64,000 nucleotides of DNA from Pseudomonas tritici (GCF_014268275.3 NZ_CP077084.1:1178001-1242000); one strand, 5' to 3'. Counted from the stretch's first letter, positions 25,408 through 34,365 are shown. Numbers and translations are program-made. Notes: generated from the sequence alone by a model not told the origin.

Positions 25408-27120
25408 ATGAAGTTAGCCATTGTTACTGCCTGCCCGAACGGCATGGTCACCAGTGTGCTGTGCGCCCGCTTGTTGGACGCTGCCGCGCAGCGCCAGGGC
25501 TGGAGCACCAGCGTTGAGGTGGTGGATGTGCAGCGCCCGGAACGCCAGTTGTCCCAGGCCACAATCGACGACGCTGAGTGGGTGTTGCTGGTCAGCAGCA
25601 CCCCTGTCGACATGCAACGGTTTGTCGGCAAGCGCGTGTTCCAGAGTACCCCGGCCCAGGCGCTGGCGGATGTCGACGCCGTGTTGCGTCGCGGCGCCGA
25701 AGAGGCGCAGGTCTACGTTGCGGCTGCACCTGTAGCCAAAAATACACCGCGCATCGTCGCGATTACTGCCTGCCCAACGGGCGTCGCCCACACCTTCATG
25801 GCCGCCGAAGCCTTGCAGCAGACGGCCAAGCGTTTGGGCTATGACTTGCAGGTCGAAACCCAGGGTTCGGTCGGCGCACGCACGCCATTGAGTCCGGAAG
25901 CTATTGCCAATGCCGACGTGGTGCTGCTGGCGGCCGATATTGAAGTGGCCACCGAGCGCTTCGCCGGCAAGAAGATCTACCGCTGCGGCACCGGTATTGC
26001 CCTCAAGCAATCCGAAGCCACCCTCAACAAGGCCCTCGCCGAAGGTGCCGTGGAAAGCGCGGCCAGCGGCGCGGTGGCCAAGAAAGAAAAAACCGGTGTG
26101 TACAAACACCTGCTGACCGGCGTGTCGTTCATGTTGCCGATGGTGGTGGCGGGCGGGTTGTTGATTGCGTTGTCGTTCGTGTTCGGTATTCACGCGTTTG
26201 AACAAGAGGGCACCCTCGCCGCTGCGCTGAAAACCGTCGGCGATCGCGCCTTCATGCTGATGGTGCCGCTGCTGGCGGGCTACATCGCCTACTCGATTGC
26301 CGACCGTCCTGGTATTGCGCCGGGGATGATCGGCGGCCTGTTGGCGGGCACCCTGGGCGCGGGTTTTATCGGCGGCATCCTCGCCGGTTTCCTCGCAGGC
26401 TACTGCGTCAAGTTCATCTCGCGTGCGGTGCAATTGCCGCAAAGCCTGGAAGCGCTCAAGCCGATCCTGATCATCCCGTTGCTGGCAAGCCTGTTCACCG
26501 GCCTGGCGATGATCTACCTGGTGGGCCCACCGGTGGCGCGTCTGCTCACGGGCCTTACTGACTTCCTCAGCACCATGGGCACCACCAATGCGGTGCTGCT
26601 GGGCATCCTGCTGGGCGGCATGATGTGCGTCGACCTCGGCGGGCCGATCAACAAGGCGGCGTATGCGTTTTCGGTCGGCTTGCTGGCGGCGTCCAGCGGT
26701 GCGCCGATGGCGGCGACCATGGCCGCCGGCATGGTGCCGCCCATTGGCATGGGCATCGCTACGTTCCTGGCGCGACGCAAGTTCGCCCAGGCCGAACGCG
26801 AAGCCGGCAAGGCGGCGATGATCCTCGGCATGTGCTTTATTTCTGAAGGCGCGATCCCGTTTGCCGCCAAGGACCCGCTGCGCGTGATCCCGGCCAGCAT
26901 CGCCGGCGGCGCCCTGACCGGCGCGCTGTCGATGTACTTCGGCTGCAAACTGGCGGCGCCCCATGGTGGGTTGTTTGTGCTGGTCATCCCGAATGCGATG
27001 AACCATGCGCTGCTGTATCTGCTGGCGATTGTTGCGGGTAGTTTGTTGACCGGTTTGGTCTACGCGTTGATCAAGCGCCCTGAAGCGGTCGAACTGGAGA
27101 TGACACCTGCCAAGGCCTGA
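25408..27120 (+). CDS. fruA: Fructose PTS permease EIIBC
   Basis: Inner-membrane transporter that imports fructose and phosphorylates it to fructose-1-phosphate. 570 residues in three parts: a degenerate IIB' domain (residues 1-105, ACPNGM with Cys9), the catalytic IIB domain with phospho-Cys122 (ITACPTGVAHTFMAAEAL), and the IIC membrane domain from about 235 with around eight to ten helices (for example FMLPMVVAGGLLIALSF). The ATG at 25408 is used rather than the GTG one codon earlier; AAGAGGG lies upstream. Ends the operon; a REP pair follows. Confidence 0.96.
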   Translation: MKLAIVTACPNGMVTSVLCARLLDAAAQRQGWSTSVEVVDVQRPERQLSQATIDDAEWVLLVSSTPVDMQRFVGKRVFQSTPAQALADVDAVLRRGAEEAQVYVAAAPVAKNTPRIVAITACPTGVAHTFMAAEALQQTAKRLGYDLQVETQGSVGARTPLSPEAIANADVVLLAADIEVATERFAGKKIYRCGTGIALKQSEATLNKALAEGAVESAASGAVAKKEKTGVYKHLLTGVSFMLPMVVAGGLLIALSFVFGIHAFEQEGTLAAALKTVGDRAFMLMVPLLAGYIAYSIADRPGIAPGMIGGLLAGTLGAGFIGGILAGFLAGYCVKFISRAVQLPQSLEALKPILIIPLLASLFTGLAMIYLVGPPVARLLTGLTDFLSTMGTTNAVLLGILLGGMMCVDLGGPINKAAYAFSVGLLAASSGAPMAATMAAGMVPPIGMGIATFLARRKFAQAEREAGKAAMILGMCFISEGAIPFAAKDPLRVIPASIAGGALTGALSMYFGCKLAAPHGGLFVLVIPNAMNHALLYLLAIVAGSLLTGLVYALIKRPEAVELEMTPAKA

Positions 27121-27133
27121 CTCGGTTTAAAAG

Positions 27134-27222
27134 TGTGGGAGCTGGCTTGCCTGCGATAGCGGTGGGTCAGCTTGCAAATTTGTTACTGATACACCGCTAT
27201 CGCAGGCAAGCCAGCTCCCACA
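27134..27222. repeat. REP pair
   Basis: TGTGGGAGCTGGCTTGCCTG...GATAGCGG and its inverse, 14 bases after the fruA stop codon. It may shield the 3' end of the fru mRNA; no T-rich terminator is visible here. Confidence 0.85.
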
Positions 27223-27312
27223 TTTGATCTTCATTGTCTGTGGGGCTGGTGTCATATCTGCTTCATGCCGCCGTGGTTTAGTTTCCCTTTTGATCCTCAA
27301 GAGGGCACCTGC

Positions 27313-28854
27313 ATGAGCCACTTCGATCTAGGCCGCCGCCGCGTGATGCAAGCTGTCGGCGCCGGGCTGTTGTTGCCGGGCCTGGCGCCGGCAGTGATCG
27401 CCTCAGTCAAGGACCGCCCGCAACTCACTGACGGTGTGCAGTCCGGCGACCTGCTCGGCGACCGCGCGATGATCTGGAGCCGCAGCGACCGACCCGCGCG
27501 CATGGTGGTGGAGTGGGACACCCGCAGCGTGTTCAGCAACCCGCGCAAATTCATCTCTCCGCTGGCCGACAACCGCACAGACTTTACCGCCCGCGTCGAA
27601 CTCACCGGGTTGCCCGCCGACCAGGCGATTTTCTACCGTGTGCATTTCGAAGACGCCCAGACCGGTGTTGCCAGCGAACCCTGGTTCGGCCACTTGCGCA
27701 GCGTGCCGCAACAGCGCCGTGATATTCGGTTTGTGTGGAGCGGCGACACCGTCGGCCAGGGCTTCGGCATCAACCCGGACATCGGCGGCATGCGCATCTA
27801 CGAAGCCATGCGCCTGCGCCTGCCGGACTTCTTTATCCACAGCGGCGACACCATCTACGCCGACGGCCCGGTGCCGGCGCAGCTTAAGGTTGAAGATGGG
27901 CGTATCTGGCGCAATATCACCACCGAAGCCAAGAGCAAAGTCGCTGAAACCCTGGATGAATATCGCGGCAATTACCGCTACAACCTGATGGACGAAAACG
28001 TGCGTCGCTTCAACGCCGAGGTGCCGCAGATTTGGCAGTGGGACGACCACGAAGTGGTCAACAACTGGTCGCCGAGCAAGCAGCTCGATGAGCGCTATCA
28101 GACCAAGGACATCAACACCTTGGTCGGCCGCGCGCGCCAGGCCTGGCTGGAATATTCCCCGATGCGCCGGCAAGGCGCCGATGGCGGCGGGCGGATTTAT
28201 CGCAAGCTCAGTTACGGTCCATTGTTGGATGTGTTCGTGCTGGATATGCGCAGTTATCGTGGCCCCAACGATGACAACCTGGGCGGTGAAAAACCCTTCC
28301 TCGGTCGTGAGCAATTGGACTGGCTCAAGGGCGAACTCAAGGCGTCCCAGGCGCAGTGGAAAGTGATCGCCGCCGACATGCCCATCGGTCTTGGCGTGCC
28401 TGACGGTGAAGTGAGCCCCGGTGTAGCGCGTTGGGAAGCCATCGCCAACAACGACCCGGGTGCGCCGCAAGGTCGCGAGTTGGAAATCGCCGAATTACTG
28501 GGCTTTTTAAGGGCTCAGAAGGTGCGCAACCATGTGTGGTTGACAGCGGATGTGCACTACTGCGCCGCGCATCATTACCACCCGGATCGCGCGGCGTTCC
28601 AGGATTTCGAGCCGTTCTGGGAGTTTGTCGCCGGGCCACTGAACGCAGGGAGTTTCGGGCCTAATCCACTGGATAAAACCTTTGGGCCCGAGGTGGTGTT
28701 CGAGAAGGCACCACCGGCGCAAAACACCTCGCCGTTTGCCGGGTTCCAGTTTTTTGGCGAGGTGCAGATTGATGGGCAGACGGCGGAGTTGACCGTGGTT
28801 CTACGGGACTTGGATGGCGTATCAGTGTTTGAGCAAAAACTCCAACCAGCCTGA
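27313..28854 (+). CDS. PhoD-type alkaline phosphatase D family protein
   Basis: 513-residue exported phosphodiesterase/phosphatase. The N-terminus carries a Tat signal (GRRRVMQAVGAGLLLPGLAPAVIA). A fibronectin-like N-domain (GDRAMIWSRSDRPARMVVEW) is followed by the metallophosphatase domain: WSGDTVGQG, FFIHSGDTIYADG, WDDHEVVNNW and WLTADVHYCAAHHYHP supply the metal ligands expected for PhoD (Fe/Ca in B. subtilis PhoD). ATG at 27313 is taken over one 16 codons upstream because it starts directly before the RRR motif and has AAGAGGG. REP pairs flank it on both sides. No Pho box was identified in the short upstream gap. Confidence 0.88.
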   Translation: MSHFDLGRRRVMQAVGAGLLLPGLAPAVIASVKDRPQLTDGVQSGDLLGDRAMIWSRSDRPARMVVEWDTRSVFSNPRKFISPLADNRTDFTARVELTGLPADQAIFYRVHFEDAQTGVASEPWFGHLRSVPQQRRDIRFVWSGDTVGQGFGINPDIGGMRIYEAMRLRLPDFFIHSGDTIYADGPVPAQLKVEDGRIWRNITTEAKSKVAETLDEYRGNYRYNLMDENVRRFNAEVPQIWQWDDHEVVNNWSPSKQLDERYQTKDINTLVGRARQAWLEYSPMRRQGADGGGRIYRKLSYGPLLDVFVLDMRSYRGPNDDNLGGEKPFLGREQLDWLKGELKASQAQWKVIAADMPIGLGVPDGEVSPGVARWEAIANNDPGAPQGRELEIAELLGFLRAQKVRNHVWLTADVHYCAAHHYHPDRAAFQDFEPFWEFVAGPLNAGSFGPNPLDKTFGPEVVFEKAPPAQNTSPFAGFQFFGEVQIDGQTAELTVVLRDLDGVSVFEQKLQPA

Positions 28855-28873
28855 CTTGGAGTGCAATCAAAAC

Positions 28874-28944
28874 TGTGGGAGCTGGCTTGCCTGCGATAGC
28901 GGTCGTGAATTCACTATCGTTATCGCAGGCAAGCCAGCTCCCAC
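28874..28944. repeat. REP pair
   Basis: Short-spaced inverted pair of the GGGAGCTGGCTTGCCTGCGATAG type, between the convergent phosphatase and flavoreductase genes. Confidence 0.85.
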
Positions 28945-28968
28945 ATTGATCTCATCGTCTATGAGGGA

Positions 28969-31494
28969 TCAGTAGACATCCCGGCGGTAGCGACCTTGCT
29001 CGATCAACCGCTCTACGGCTTCACTGCCGAGAATATCCACCAGCGCCTGATCCACCCCAGCCGCCATCCCCTGCAAACTCCCGCACACATAAATCGCCGC
29101 GCCATCCGCCAGCCACTTACGCAGCACATCGGCCGATTCACGCAGGCGATCCTGCACATAGATTTTCTCTGCCTGATCGCGGGAAAACGCCAGGTCCAGC
29201 AACGCCAGATCACCACTGGCCAACCAGCCCTGCAATTCGTCCTGGCAGAGGAAGTCGTGGGCGATATTACGTTCGCCGAACAGCAGCCAGTTGCGTTGCT
29301 GCCCATCGGCAATCCGCGCCTTGAGCAAGCTGCGCAGGCCTGCCAGGCCTGTGCCGTTGCCCAGCAGGATCAGTGGCACCGGTGCCTCCGGCAGGTGGAA
29401 GCCACTGTTGCGACGCAGGCGCAGGCTGACGCTTGATCCGATGGCGGCGTGCTCGGTGAGCCAGCCACTGGCCAACCCCAGGCTGCCGTCGGGGTGGCGT
29501 TCCTGGCGCACGATCAACTCCAGCACGCCCTCGCTGGCAATCGAGGCGATGGAGTATTCGCGCATGCCCAGGGGCACCAGCGCGTTCACCAGGGCCTGGG
29601 CGTGCAGGCCGACCAAGTGGGTGCGGTTGTCCGGCAGTTGGCGCGTGGCCAGCGCTTGGTTGAGGGACTGCGGCATGCCGTCGATCAATACGCCATCGCT
29701 GCCGGCCAGGCCGAGGCCGGCGAGGAAGTGTTCGATGGCCCAGGGGCAATTGCGTGGCAGCACTTCCACCAGATCACCGGCTTGCCAGCTTTGCGGCGAA
29801 GGCGAGGTGAGGCCCAGCAAATACACGTTCGAGCCGCTGCTGTCGCGGTTGAGCAGGGTGCGTTGGCTGAGCGTCCAGTTTTCGTACTGGGCGGTCGGCC
29901 AGGCTGCCACGGGGGCGTGGCCTGTGAGTTGTCCAAGCTGTTGTTGCCAGTGCAGCAGGGCGGTGGTGTCGCCGTTGTCCACTTCCACGGGCGCGAACAG
30001 GGGGTTGCCGCCCTGGTTGGTCAGCCAGAAACTCAGGCGCCGTGCAAAACCGCAGAAGTGTTCGTATTGGCGGTCACCCAAGGCCAGTACCGAGTAGTTC
30101 AGGCCTTTGAGGGACAGGTCCTGGCCGAGCACGCTGCGCTCGAAACCACGGGCGCTGTCGGGGGCTTCGCCGTCACCGAAGGTGCTGACCACGAACAACG
30201 CATTTTCTGACTGACGCAGGTCATCCTGGCTGACGCTGCCCAGGGGCTGCACCTTCACCGGCAAGCCTGCCGCTTGTAGTTGCCCGGCGGTCTGCCAGGC
30301 CAGTTGTTCGGCAAAACCGCTCTGGCTGGCAAAGCCGATCAGCCAGGCCGGGGCATCGCTGGTATTGGCCGTGAGCCCTTGCCGTGCATCGCGCACCTGG
30401 CGTTTTTTGCGACGACGGTCCAGGTAGAGCAGCCAGCCGGTGATGAAGAACAACGGCATCAGCAATGAGCTGACCGTGAGGATAATCCGCCCTGTCAGGC
30501 CAAAGTAGCTGCCGGTGTGCAGCGCATAAACGCTGGTCAGCAATTGGGCGCCGAGCGTCTTGCTGGCGTATTGGTCGTGGGATTTAACCTCGCCGGTGGC
30601 CGGGTCCAGGTTGATCTGGTTCAGCGCGCGGTCATGGGGCGAGTTGCTCAGCAGGTAGTAGACCGTGGCGGGTTGCCCCGCGACCGCTGGCATGCGGATG
30701 TTATAGGCGCTCAAACCTGGGCCGGCGTTGCTGTAGATACTGCTCCAGATTGCGTCGTAGTTGGCCACTGGCGCCGCACCGTCGGGCGCCGGGCCGCGCT
30801 TGCGAACCCTTTCATTGTGAGGCGCGTCGGACAACAGTTTGGTCAGGCCCTGGCTGTACCAGTCGTAGGACCAGGTCAGCCCGGTCAGCGCCGACAGCAG
30901 ATAGGCCAGCAAGCACCAGGTGCCGAATACCGAGTGCAGGTCCCAGTTGAAGCTGCGCCCCTTTTTGCGCCAGTCCAACGTCAGCCAGGCCCTCCAGCTC
31001 GCCACTTGGCGCGGCCAGCGCAGGTACAAGCCGGAGAGGCAGAAGAACACCAGGATCAGCGTGCAGGCGCCGGTGATCTGCCGGCCGGTTTCGCCCATGA
31101 CCAGGAAACGGTGCAGTTGCAGGATAAAACCGAACGCGTCCTGGCCGACGGCGTCGCCCATGTAGTCGCCGGTGTAGGGGTCGAAGTAGCGCATCTGGCC
31201 ACGGCGCTCGCCGGGCGGCGGGGTGAAGAACACGCGTGCAGCGTTACCGCTTTCGCTTTCCACCCAGAGCATGGACACGGTCTTGCCTTCAGTGGCCTCC
31301 AGCTTGCGCACCAGCTCGGCGGGCGGCAGCACACCCGCTTCGCGTTTCTCGACGCTCAGTACCGTGGGGTTGAGCGCCCGCAGAATCTCATCCTGAAACG
31401 AGACCGCAGCTCCGGTGGTCCCCATCAAGGCCAGCACCAGCCCGGCAGTAATGCCAAAGAACCAGTGCAACTGGAACAGGGTTTTCTTCAACAC
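28969..31494 (-). CDS. piuB: PepSY-flavodoxin-FNR fusion reductase (PiuB-like siderophore-iron reductase)
   Basis: 841-residue inner-membrane electron carrier. Residues 1-365 form a PepSY-associated TM domain with four helices (about 10-32, 142-162, 190-212, 338-360); 380-520 a flavodoxin domain ([41 protein letters not shown]); 540-841 a ferredoxin-NADP reductase module (REYSIAS for [17 protein letters not shown] and VCGSLQGMA for NADPH, C-terminal Tyr). Such proteins pass NADPH electrons across the membrane to release iron from siderophores. Length and neighbours match PiuB of the P. aeruginosa piu locus. Intact here, though its receptor gene is a remnant. Confidence 0.85.
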   Translation of the reverse strand: MLKKTLFQLHWFFGITAGLVLALMGTTGAAVSFQDEILRALNPTVLSVEKREAGVLPPAELVRKLEATEGKTVSMLWVESESGNAARVFFTPPPGERRGQMRYFDPYTGDYMGDAVGQDAFGFILQLHRFLVMGETGRQITGACTLILVFFCLSGLYLRWPRQVASWRAWLTLDWRKKGRSFNWDLHSVFGTWCLLAYLLSALTGLTWSYDWYSQGLTKLLSDAPHNERVRKRGPAPDGAAPVANYDAIWSSIYSNAGPGLSAYNIRMPAVAGQPATVYYLLSNSPHDRALNQINLDPATGEVKSHDQYASKTLGAQLLTSVYALHTGSYFGLTGRIILTVSSLLMPLFFITGWLLYLDRRRKKRQVRDARQGLTANTSDAPAWLIGFASQSGFAEQLAWQTAGQLQAAGLPVKVQPLGSVSQDDLRQSENALFVVSTFGDGEAPDSARGFERSVLGQDLSLKGLNYSVLALGDRQYEHFCGFARRLSFWLTNQGGNPLFAPVEVDNGDTTALLHWQQQLGQLTGHAPVAAWPTAQYENWTLSQRTLLNRDSSGSNVYLLGLTSPSPQSWQAGDLVEVLPRNCPWAIEHFLAGLGLAGSDGVLIDGMPQSLNQALATRQLPDNRTHLVGLHAQALVNALVPLGMREYSIASIASEGVLELIVRQERHPDGSLGLASGWLTEHAAIGSSVSLRLRRNSGFHLPEAPVPLILLGNGTGLAGLRSLLKARIADGQQRNWLLFGERNIAHDFLCQDELQGWLASGDLALLDLAFSRDQAEKIYVQDRLRESADVLRKWLADGAAIYVCGSLQGMAAGVDQALVDILGSEAVERLIEQGRYRRDVY

Positions 31495-31577
31495 GTCTGA
31501 CCGCCTCGTCTATCTGAATATGTAGGGCACGGCGCGCATTATGCCGTGGCTTGTCGAGAAACATTCTGTGTAACACG

Positions 31578-31612
31578 CAAAAGCCCCACGCATCCGATGC
31601 GTGGGGCTTTTT
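31578..31612 (-). terminator. Terminator of the former piuA gene
   Basis: Stem AAAGCCCCACGCATC / GATGCGTGGGGCTTT with A and T runs on either side, so it could act in both directions. Lies just past the stop codon of the receptor remnant and upstream of piuB. Confidence 0.85.
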
Positions 31613-31630
31613 GCTGCGTGGCGCTGCTGT

Positions 31631-31820
31631 TTAAAAGTGGAAGCTGGTGGTCAACAGTGCCGTACGACTGGCCGCCTGGTTGGCGAAGTGGGTCGAGAAT
31701 GCCTTGTCGTAGTAAACCTTGTCGGTCAGGTTTTGCACGTTCAATTGAAGGTCGACGTTCTTGGTCAGCTCGTAGCTGGCCAAGAACGTCGTAGCGGGTG
31801 TAGGACGGTACGTATACGCC
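31631..31820 (-). pseudogene. piuA: TonB-dependent siderophore receptor remnant (PiuA-type C-terminus)
   Basis: Read on the minus strand, the last 45 codons give ELTKNVDLQLNVQNLTDKVY...ALLTTSFHF and a TAA: the final beta-strands of a TonB receptor, ending in the aromatic residue needed for outer-membrane insertion. Before that the frame is broken: GVYVPSYTRYDVL (31782-31820) continues only after one extra base near 31782 is removed. Homology stops near 31820, where a plus-strand Sel1 fragment starts. The plug, TonB box and most of the barrel (about 650 residues) are gone. Identification as PiuA rests on the neighbouring piuB. Confidence 0.8.
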
Positions 31821-32093
31821 GTGGGCTGGTACCGACGCTCAGCCGAAGGCGGGGATTTTCGCGGGCAGTTCAGCTACGCGGCGGTGCTGGCGGACAGAGG
31901 CCAGATCGATGCGGCGTTAGTGTGGTTGCGCAAGGCGTTGGCGGGCGGGAATCTGAGGTTTTTGCGGGTGGCGCATAAAGCGCTTTTAAAAGCAAAGCAA
32001 CCAGAGATCCACTCCGTAGCAGAGGAGTTTGAGGTGCAAATTGCTCGATTAAACGATGAGCGGCCGAGCATTGAGGTTGTTGTCCGAGCGTAA
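31818..32093 (+). pseudogene. Sel1-repeat protein remnant (C-terminal part)
   Basis: About 90 codons: GWYRRSAEGGDFRGQFSYAAVLADRGQIDAALVWLRKAL..., a Sel1/TPR-like repeat followed by a charged tail. The sequence begins in mid-repeat with no ribosome site; a GTG at 31821 could start it formally. In P. aeruginosa a Sel1-type gene follows piuC in the piuA-piuC region, so this looks like the surviving 3' end of that gene after a deletion that also removed piuC. Confidence 0.7.
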
Positions 32094-32099
32094 ATCACT

Positions 32100-32128
32100 A
32101 TGATTAGGTGTGATTCAGTTTTAATCAT
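32100..32128. promoter_or_regulatory. Inverted repeat upstream of the toxin-antitoxin pair
   Basis: ATGATTA (32100-32106) and TAATCAT (32122-32128) in inverted orientation, 31 bases before the antitoxin ATG. Ribbon-helix-helix antitoxins commonly autoregulate by binding such palindromes; this site is a candidate only. Confidence 0.4.
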
Positions 32129-32158
32129 GTATCTCGCATCGATGCGGAGAGAGGGTTT

Positions 32159-32425
32159 ATGGGGGCGGACACCAAAGTACTGACAGCTCACGTCCCCACG
32201 GCGCTGGCGCAAAAGGTCGATCAGATGGCGGCGCGAATGGATCGTTCTTGAGGTTGGATCGTCAAGCAAGCCCTCGCCGATTGGGTTGATCTTGAAGAGG
32301 AGCGCAGCCGGCTCACGCGGGAGGCTATGGCCGATGTTGACGCTGGTCGTGTGATTGACCAGCAGGCAGTGCAAGCTTGGGTTGACAGTTTGAGCACCGA
32401 TACGCCGTTGCCGGTGCCGCGTTGA
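32159..32425 (+). pseudogene. Ribbon-helix-helix (ParD-like) antitoxin with internal stop
   Basis: An 88-codon frame starting MGADTKVLTAHVPTALAQKV, with a GAGAGAGGG ribosome site. It resembles CopG/RHH antitoxins, with the N-terminal DNA-binding strand and helices followed by a partner-binding tail rich in Glu/Asp (DWVDLEEERSRLTREAM). Codon 31 is TGA (32249-32251) within RMDRS-stop-GWIVKQAL; relatives have a sense codon there, most simply CGA (Arg). After it the frame stays open to a normal stop that overlaps the toxin ATG. A truncated 30-residue peptide would lack the toxin-binding part. Confidence 0.8.
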
Positions 32426-32700
32426 TGGAGTTGAAGTGGACTAGTAGAGCCTTATCAGACCTGGCTCGGCTTTTCGACTTCCTCGCTGTAGTCAATCGAC
32501 AGGCTGCGGCACGCACCGTGCAGTCTCTGTCCCAAGCACCTACGAGTTTGCTGACTAATCTACGTCTAGGTGAGCGAGTCGAAGAATTCGAACCACGCGA
32601 TGTAAGAGGGCTTTTAGTGGTCCGGTACGAGATGAGGTATGAGATTCAAGAATCCACAAGCTATATCTTGCGCTTGTGGCTCGTCCGCGAAGCTCGATGA
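32425..32700 (+). CDS. RelE/ParE-family toxin
   Basis: 91 residues, MELKWTSRALSDLARLFDFLA...YEIQESTSYILRLWLVREAR, matching the ParE/RelE fold: two N-terminal helices, then a beta-sheet ending in the YxI/L-Rxx-H/RE motif. ParE members poison gyrase and RelE members cleave mRNA; which applies here cannot be told from sequence. The frame is intact and its ATG overlaps the antitoxin stop (TGATG). The FEPRDVRGLLV stretch has Gly where relatives usually have Arg, so activity may be reduced. Confidence 0.82.
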   Translation: MELKWTSRALSDLARLFDFLAVVNRQAAARTVQSLSQAPTSLLTNLRLGERVEEFEPRDVRGLLVVRYEMRYEIQESTSYILRLWLVREAR

Positions 32701-32711
32701 TTTTTACTCAT

Positions 32712-32743
32712 AAAAAAACCCATGACACGTCATGGGTTTTTTA
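32712..32743. terminator. Bidirectional terminator between toxin and speC
   Basis: AAAAAACCCATGA / TCATGGGTTTTTT with a CACG loop. It serves the plus-strand toxin gene and the minus-strand speC. Confidence 0.92.
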
Positions 32744-32755
32744 TTGGCAGTACGC

Positions 32756-33919
32756 TTACACGTAGAACGACTTCAACGGCGGGAACCCATTGAACTCAAC
32801 CGCGCTGTAGCTGGTGGTGTAAGCGCCGGTCGACAGCCAGTACAAACGATCACCAATCGCCAGGTTCAGCGGCAAGCCGTACTTGTAGTTTTCGTACATG
32901 ATGTCGGCGCTGTCGCAGGTCGGGCCGGCGATGACCACTTCTTCCATCTCGCCTTTCTTCTCGGTCCAGATCGGGAACTTGATGGCTTCGTCCATGGTTT
33001 CGATCAGGCCGGAGAACTTGCCCACGTCCGTGTACACCCAGCGCTCGACGGCGGTGCGCGATTTACGCGCGACCAGCACCACTTCGCTGACCAGGATACC
33101 GGCGTTGGCAATCAACGAACGGCCCGGCTCAAGGATGATTTCCGGCAGTTCATCGCCAAAGTCTTCCTTGAGGAAACGGATGATTTCTTCGGCGTAGGTT
33201 TCCAGGCTGTTGGTGCGGGTGATGTAGTTGGCCGGGAAGCCACCGCCCATGTTGATCAGCTTGAGGTGAATGCCGTCTTCTTCTTTCAGGCGTTCGAAGA
33301 TCACCTTGACCTTGGCGATCGCCGCGTCCCATACGCTGATGTCGCGCTGTTGCGAGCCAACGTGGAACGAGATGCCGTAAGGCACCAGGCCCAGGTCGCG
33401 GGCGAGGATCAGCAGGTCCATGGCCATGTCGGTCTGGCAGCCGAATTTGCGCGACAAAGGCCAGTCAGCCGTGGTCGAGCCTTCGGTGAGGATACGCACA
33501 TACACTTTCGAACCCGGCGCGGCCTTGGCGATGTTGCGCAGGTCGGCTTCGGAGTCGGTAGAGAACAGGCTCACGCCCTTCTCGTAGAAGTAGCGTATGT
33601 CCTTGGATTTCTTGATGGTGTTGCCGTAGCTGATACGGTCGGCGCTGACGCCACGGTCCATCACTTTGTCCAGCTCGTAGATCGAGGCGATGTCGAAGCT
33701 CGAACCTTTGTCCTTGAGCAGGTCGATGATCTCGACGGCCGGGTTGGCCTTGACTGCGTAGTAGACCTTGGCGAATTCGAAACCGGCGCGCAGGTCATCG
33801 TAGGCCTGGCTGATCATCGCGGTGTCGATCACCACGAATGGGGTTTCCTGTTTGTCGGCGAACGCCTTCATTTTGTCAAAGGTGGCGCGCGCGAAATAAT
33901 CTTCGACGTTGATCGACAT
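32756..33919 (-). CDS. speC: Ornithine decarboxylase SpeC (fold type III)
   Basis: PLP enzyme converting ornithine to putrescine, the entry to polyamine synthesis. 387 residues, the alanine-racemase-fold type shared with eukaryotic ODC rather than the large enterobacterial enzyme. PLP lysine K57 in YYAVKAN; FHVGSQ; the phosphate loop GGGFP; EPGRSL; and the catalytic cysteine in GPTCDSADI near residue 325. ATG at 33919 has TAGGAG upstream and gives the family length. A terminator-like hairpin sits about 105 bases upstream in its leader region. Confidence 0.95.
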   Translation of the reverse strand: MSINVEDYFARATFDKMKAFADKQETPFVVIDTAMISQAYDDLRAGFEFAKVYYAVKANPAVEIIDLLKDKGSSFDIASIYELDKVMDRGVSADRISYGNTIKKSKDIRYFYEKGVSLFSTDSEADLRNIAKAAPGSKVYVRILTEGSTTADWPLSRKFGCQTDMAMDLLILARDLGLVPYGISFHVGSQQRDISVWDAAIAKVKVIFERLKEEDGIHLKLINMGGGFPANYITRTNSLETYAEEIIRFLKEDFGDELPEIILEPGRSLIANAGILVSEVVLVARKSRTAVERWVYTDVGKFSGLIETMDEAIKFPIWTEKKGEMEEVVIAGPTCDSADIMYENYKYGLPLNLAIGDRLYWLSTGAYTTSYSAVEFNGFPPLKSFYV

Positions 33920-34024
33920 GCTGGGAACTCCTAAGGGCAAACTGGTTTGATCAATGGGTGCAAATGAACGTCCTCCGTATCCCCACTTTGGTTCGCCTAC
34001 TTCCCAAGGCTTGTCGCCGAAAGC

Positions 34025-34061
34025 AAAAAGGCCATGGGCGTAACCGCTTCCCTTGGCCTTG
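34025..34061 (-). terminator. Minus-strand hairpin with T run upstream of speC
   Basis: On the minus strand AAGGCCAAGGG pairs with CCCATGGCCTT (one mismatch) and is followed by TTTTT. It is either the distant terminator of the osmoprotectant operon (about 300 bases past its last stop) or a terminator within the speC leader, that is, an attenuator. Confidence 0.65.
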
Positions 34062-34273
34062 CTGTCTCGTCGTCAGTACTTGAGCCGGATGGATCGTTTC
34101 CAGCATGGACGTTCGGCGCGAACTTTAGGGCTTGATGGGCGTGGGATCAACTAAAAATGTCGCGTTTTTGCACGCGTTCGTCGCGAGGACCGGTACAGCT
34201 ACTTATGTAACCGACAGGTGTGACGGAATGATGTTCCCCGAATGGGGTAAATCAGCGTGAATTGTGATGCCTT

Positions 34274-34361
34274 CATCGCGGGCAAGCCCGGCTTCCACAG
34301 GGATCGGCGTTATTCATGACAACGCGATCAAATGTGGGAGCTGGCTTGCCTGCGATAGCGA
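34274..34361. repeat. REP pair in outward-facing order
   Basis: First copy reversed (GCGGGCAAGCCCGGCTTCCACA), second forward (TGTGGGAGCTGGCTTGCC...GATAGCG), the opposite order from the other pairs in the window. Ends five bases before the ATPase stop codon. Confidence 0.78.
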
Positions 34362-34365
34362 TTGA

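Larger units (their letters stand above)
33920..34365. other. Intergenic region between speC and the osmoprotectant operon
   Basis: 446 bases without a gene. Contains the speC leader, a minus-strand hairpin with T run (34025-34061) and a REP pair next to the osmoprotectant ATPase stop codon. No convincing -35/-10 for speC could be fixed by eye. Confidence 0.6.

Noticed and set aside
31601..31978. A 125-codon plus-strand frame crossing the receptor and Sel1 remnants
   Set aside because: Its translation matches neither family; the real signals are on the minus strand to the left and in another plus frame to the right of 31820.
32249..32251. TGA in the antitoxin as a selenocysteine codon
   Set aside because: No SECIS-like hairpin is apparent just after it, and a selenocysteine in an RHH antitoxin at an Arg-type position makes no sense. 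A nonsense mutation is simpler.
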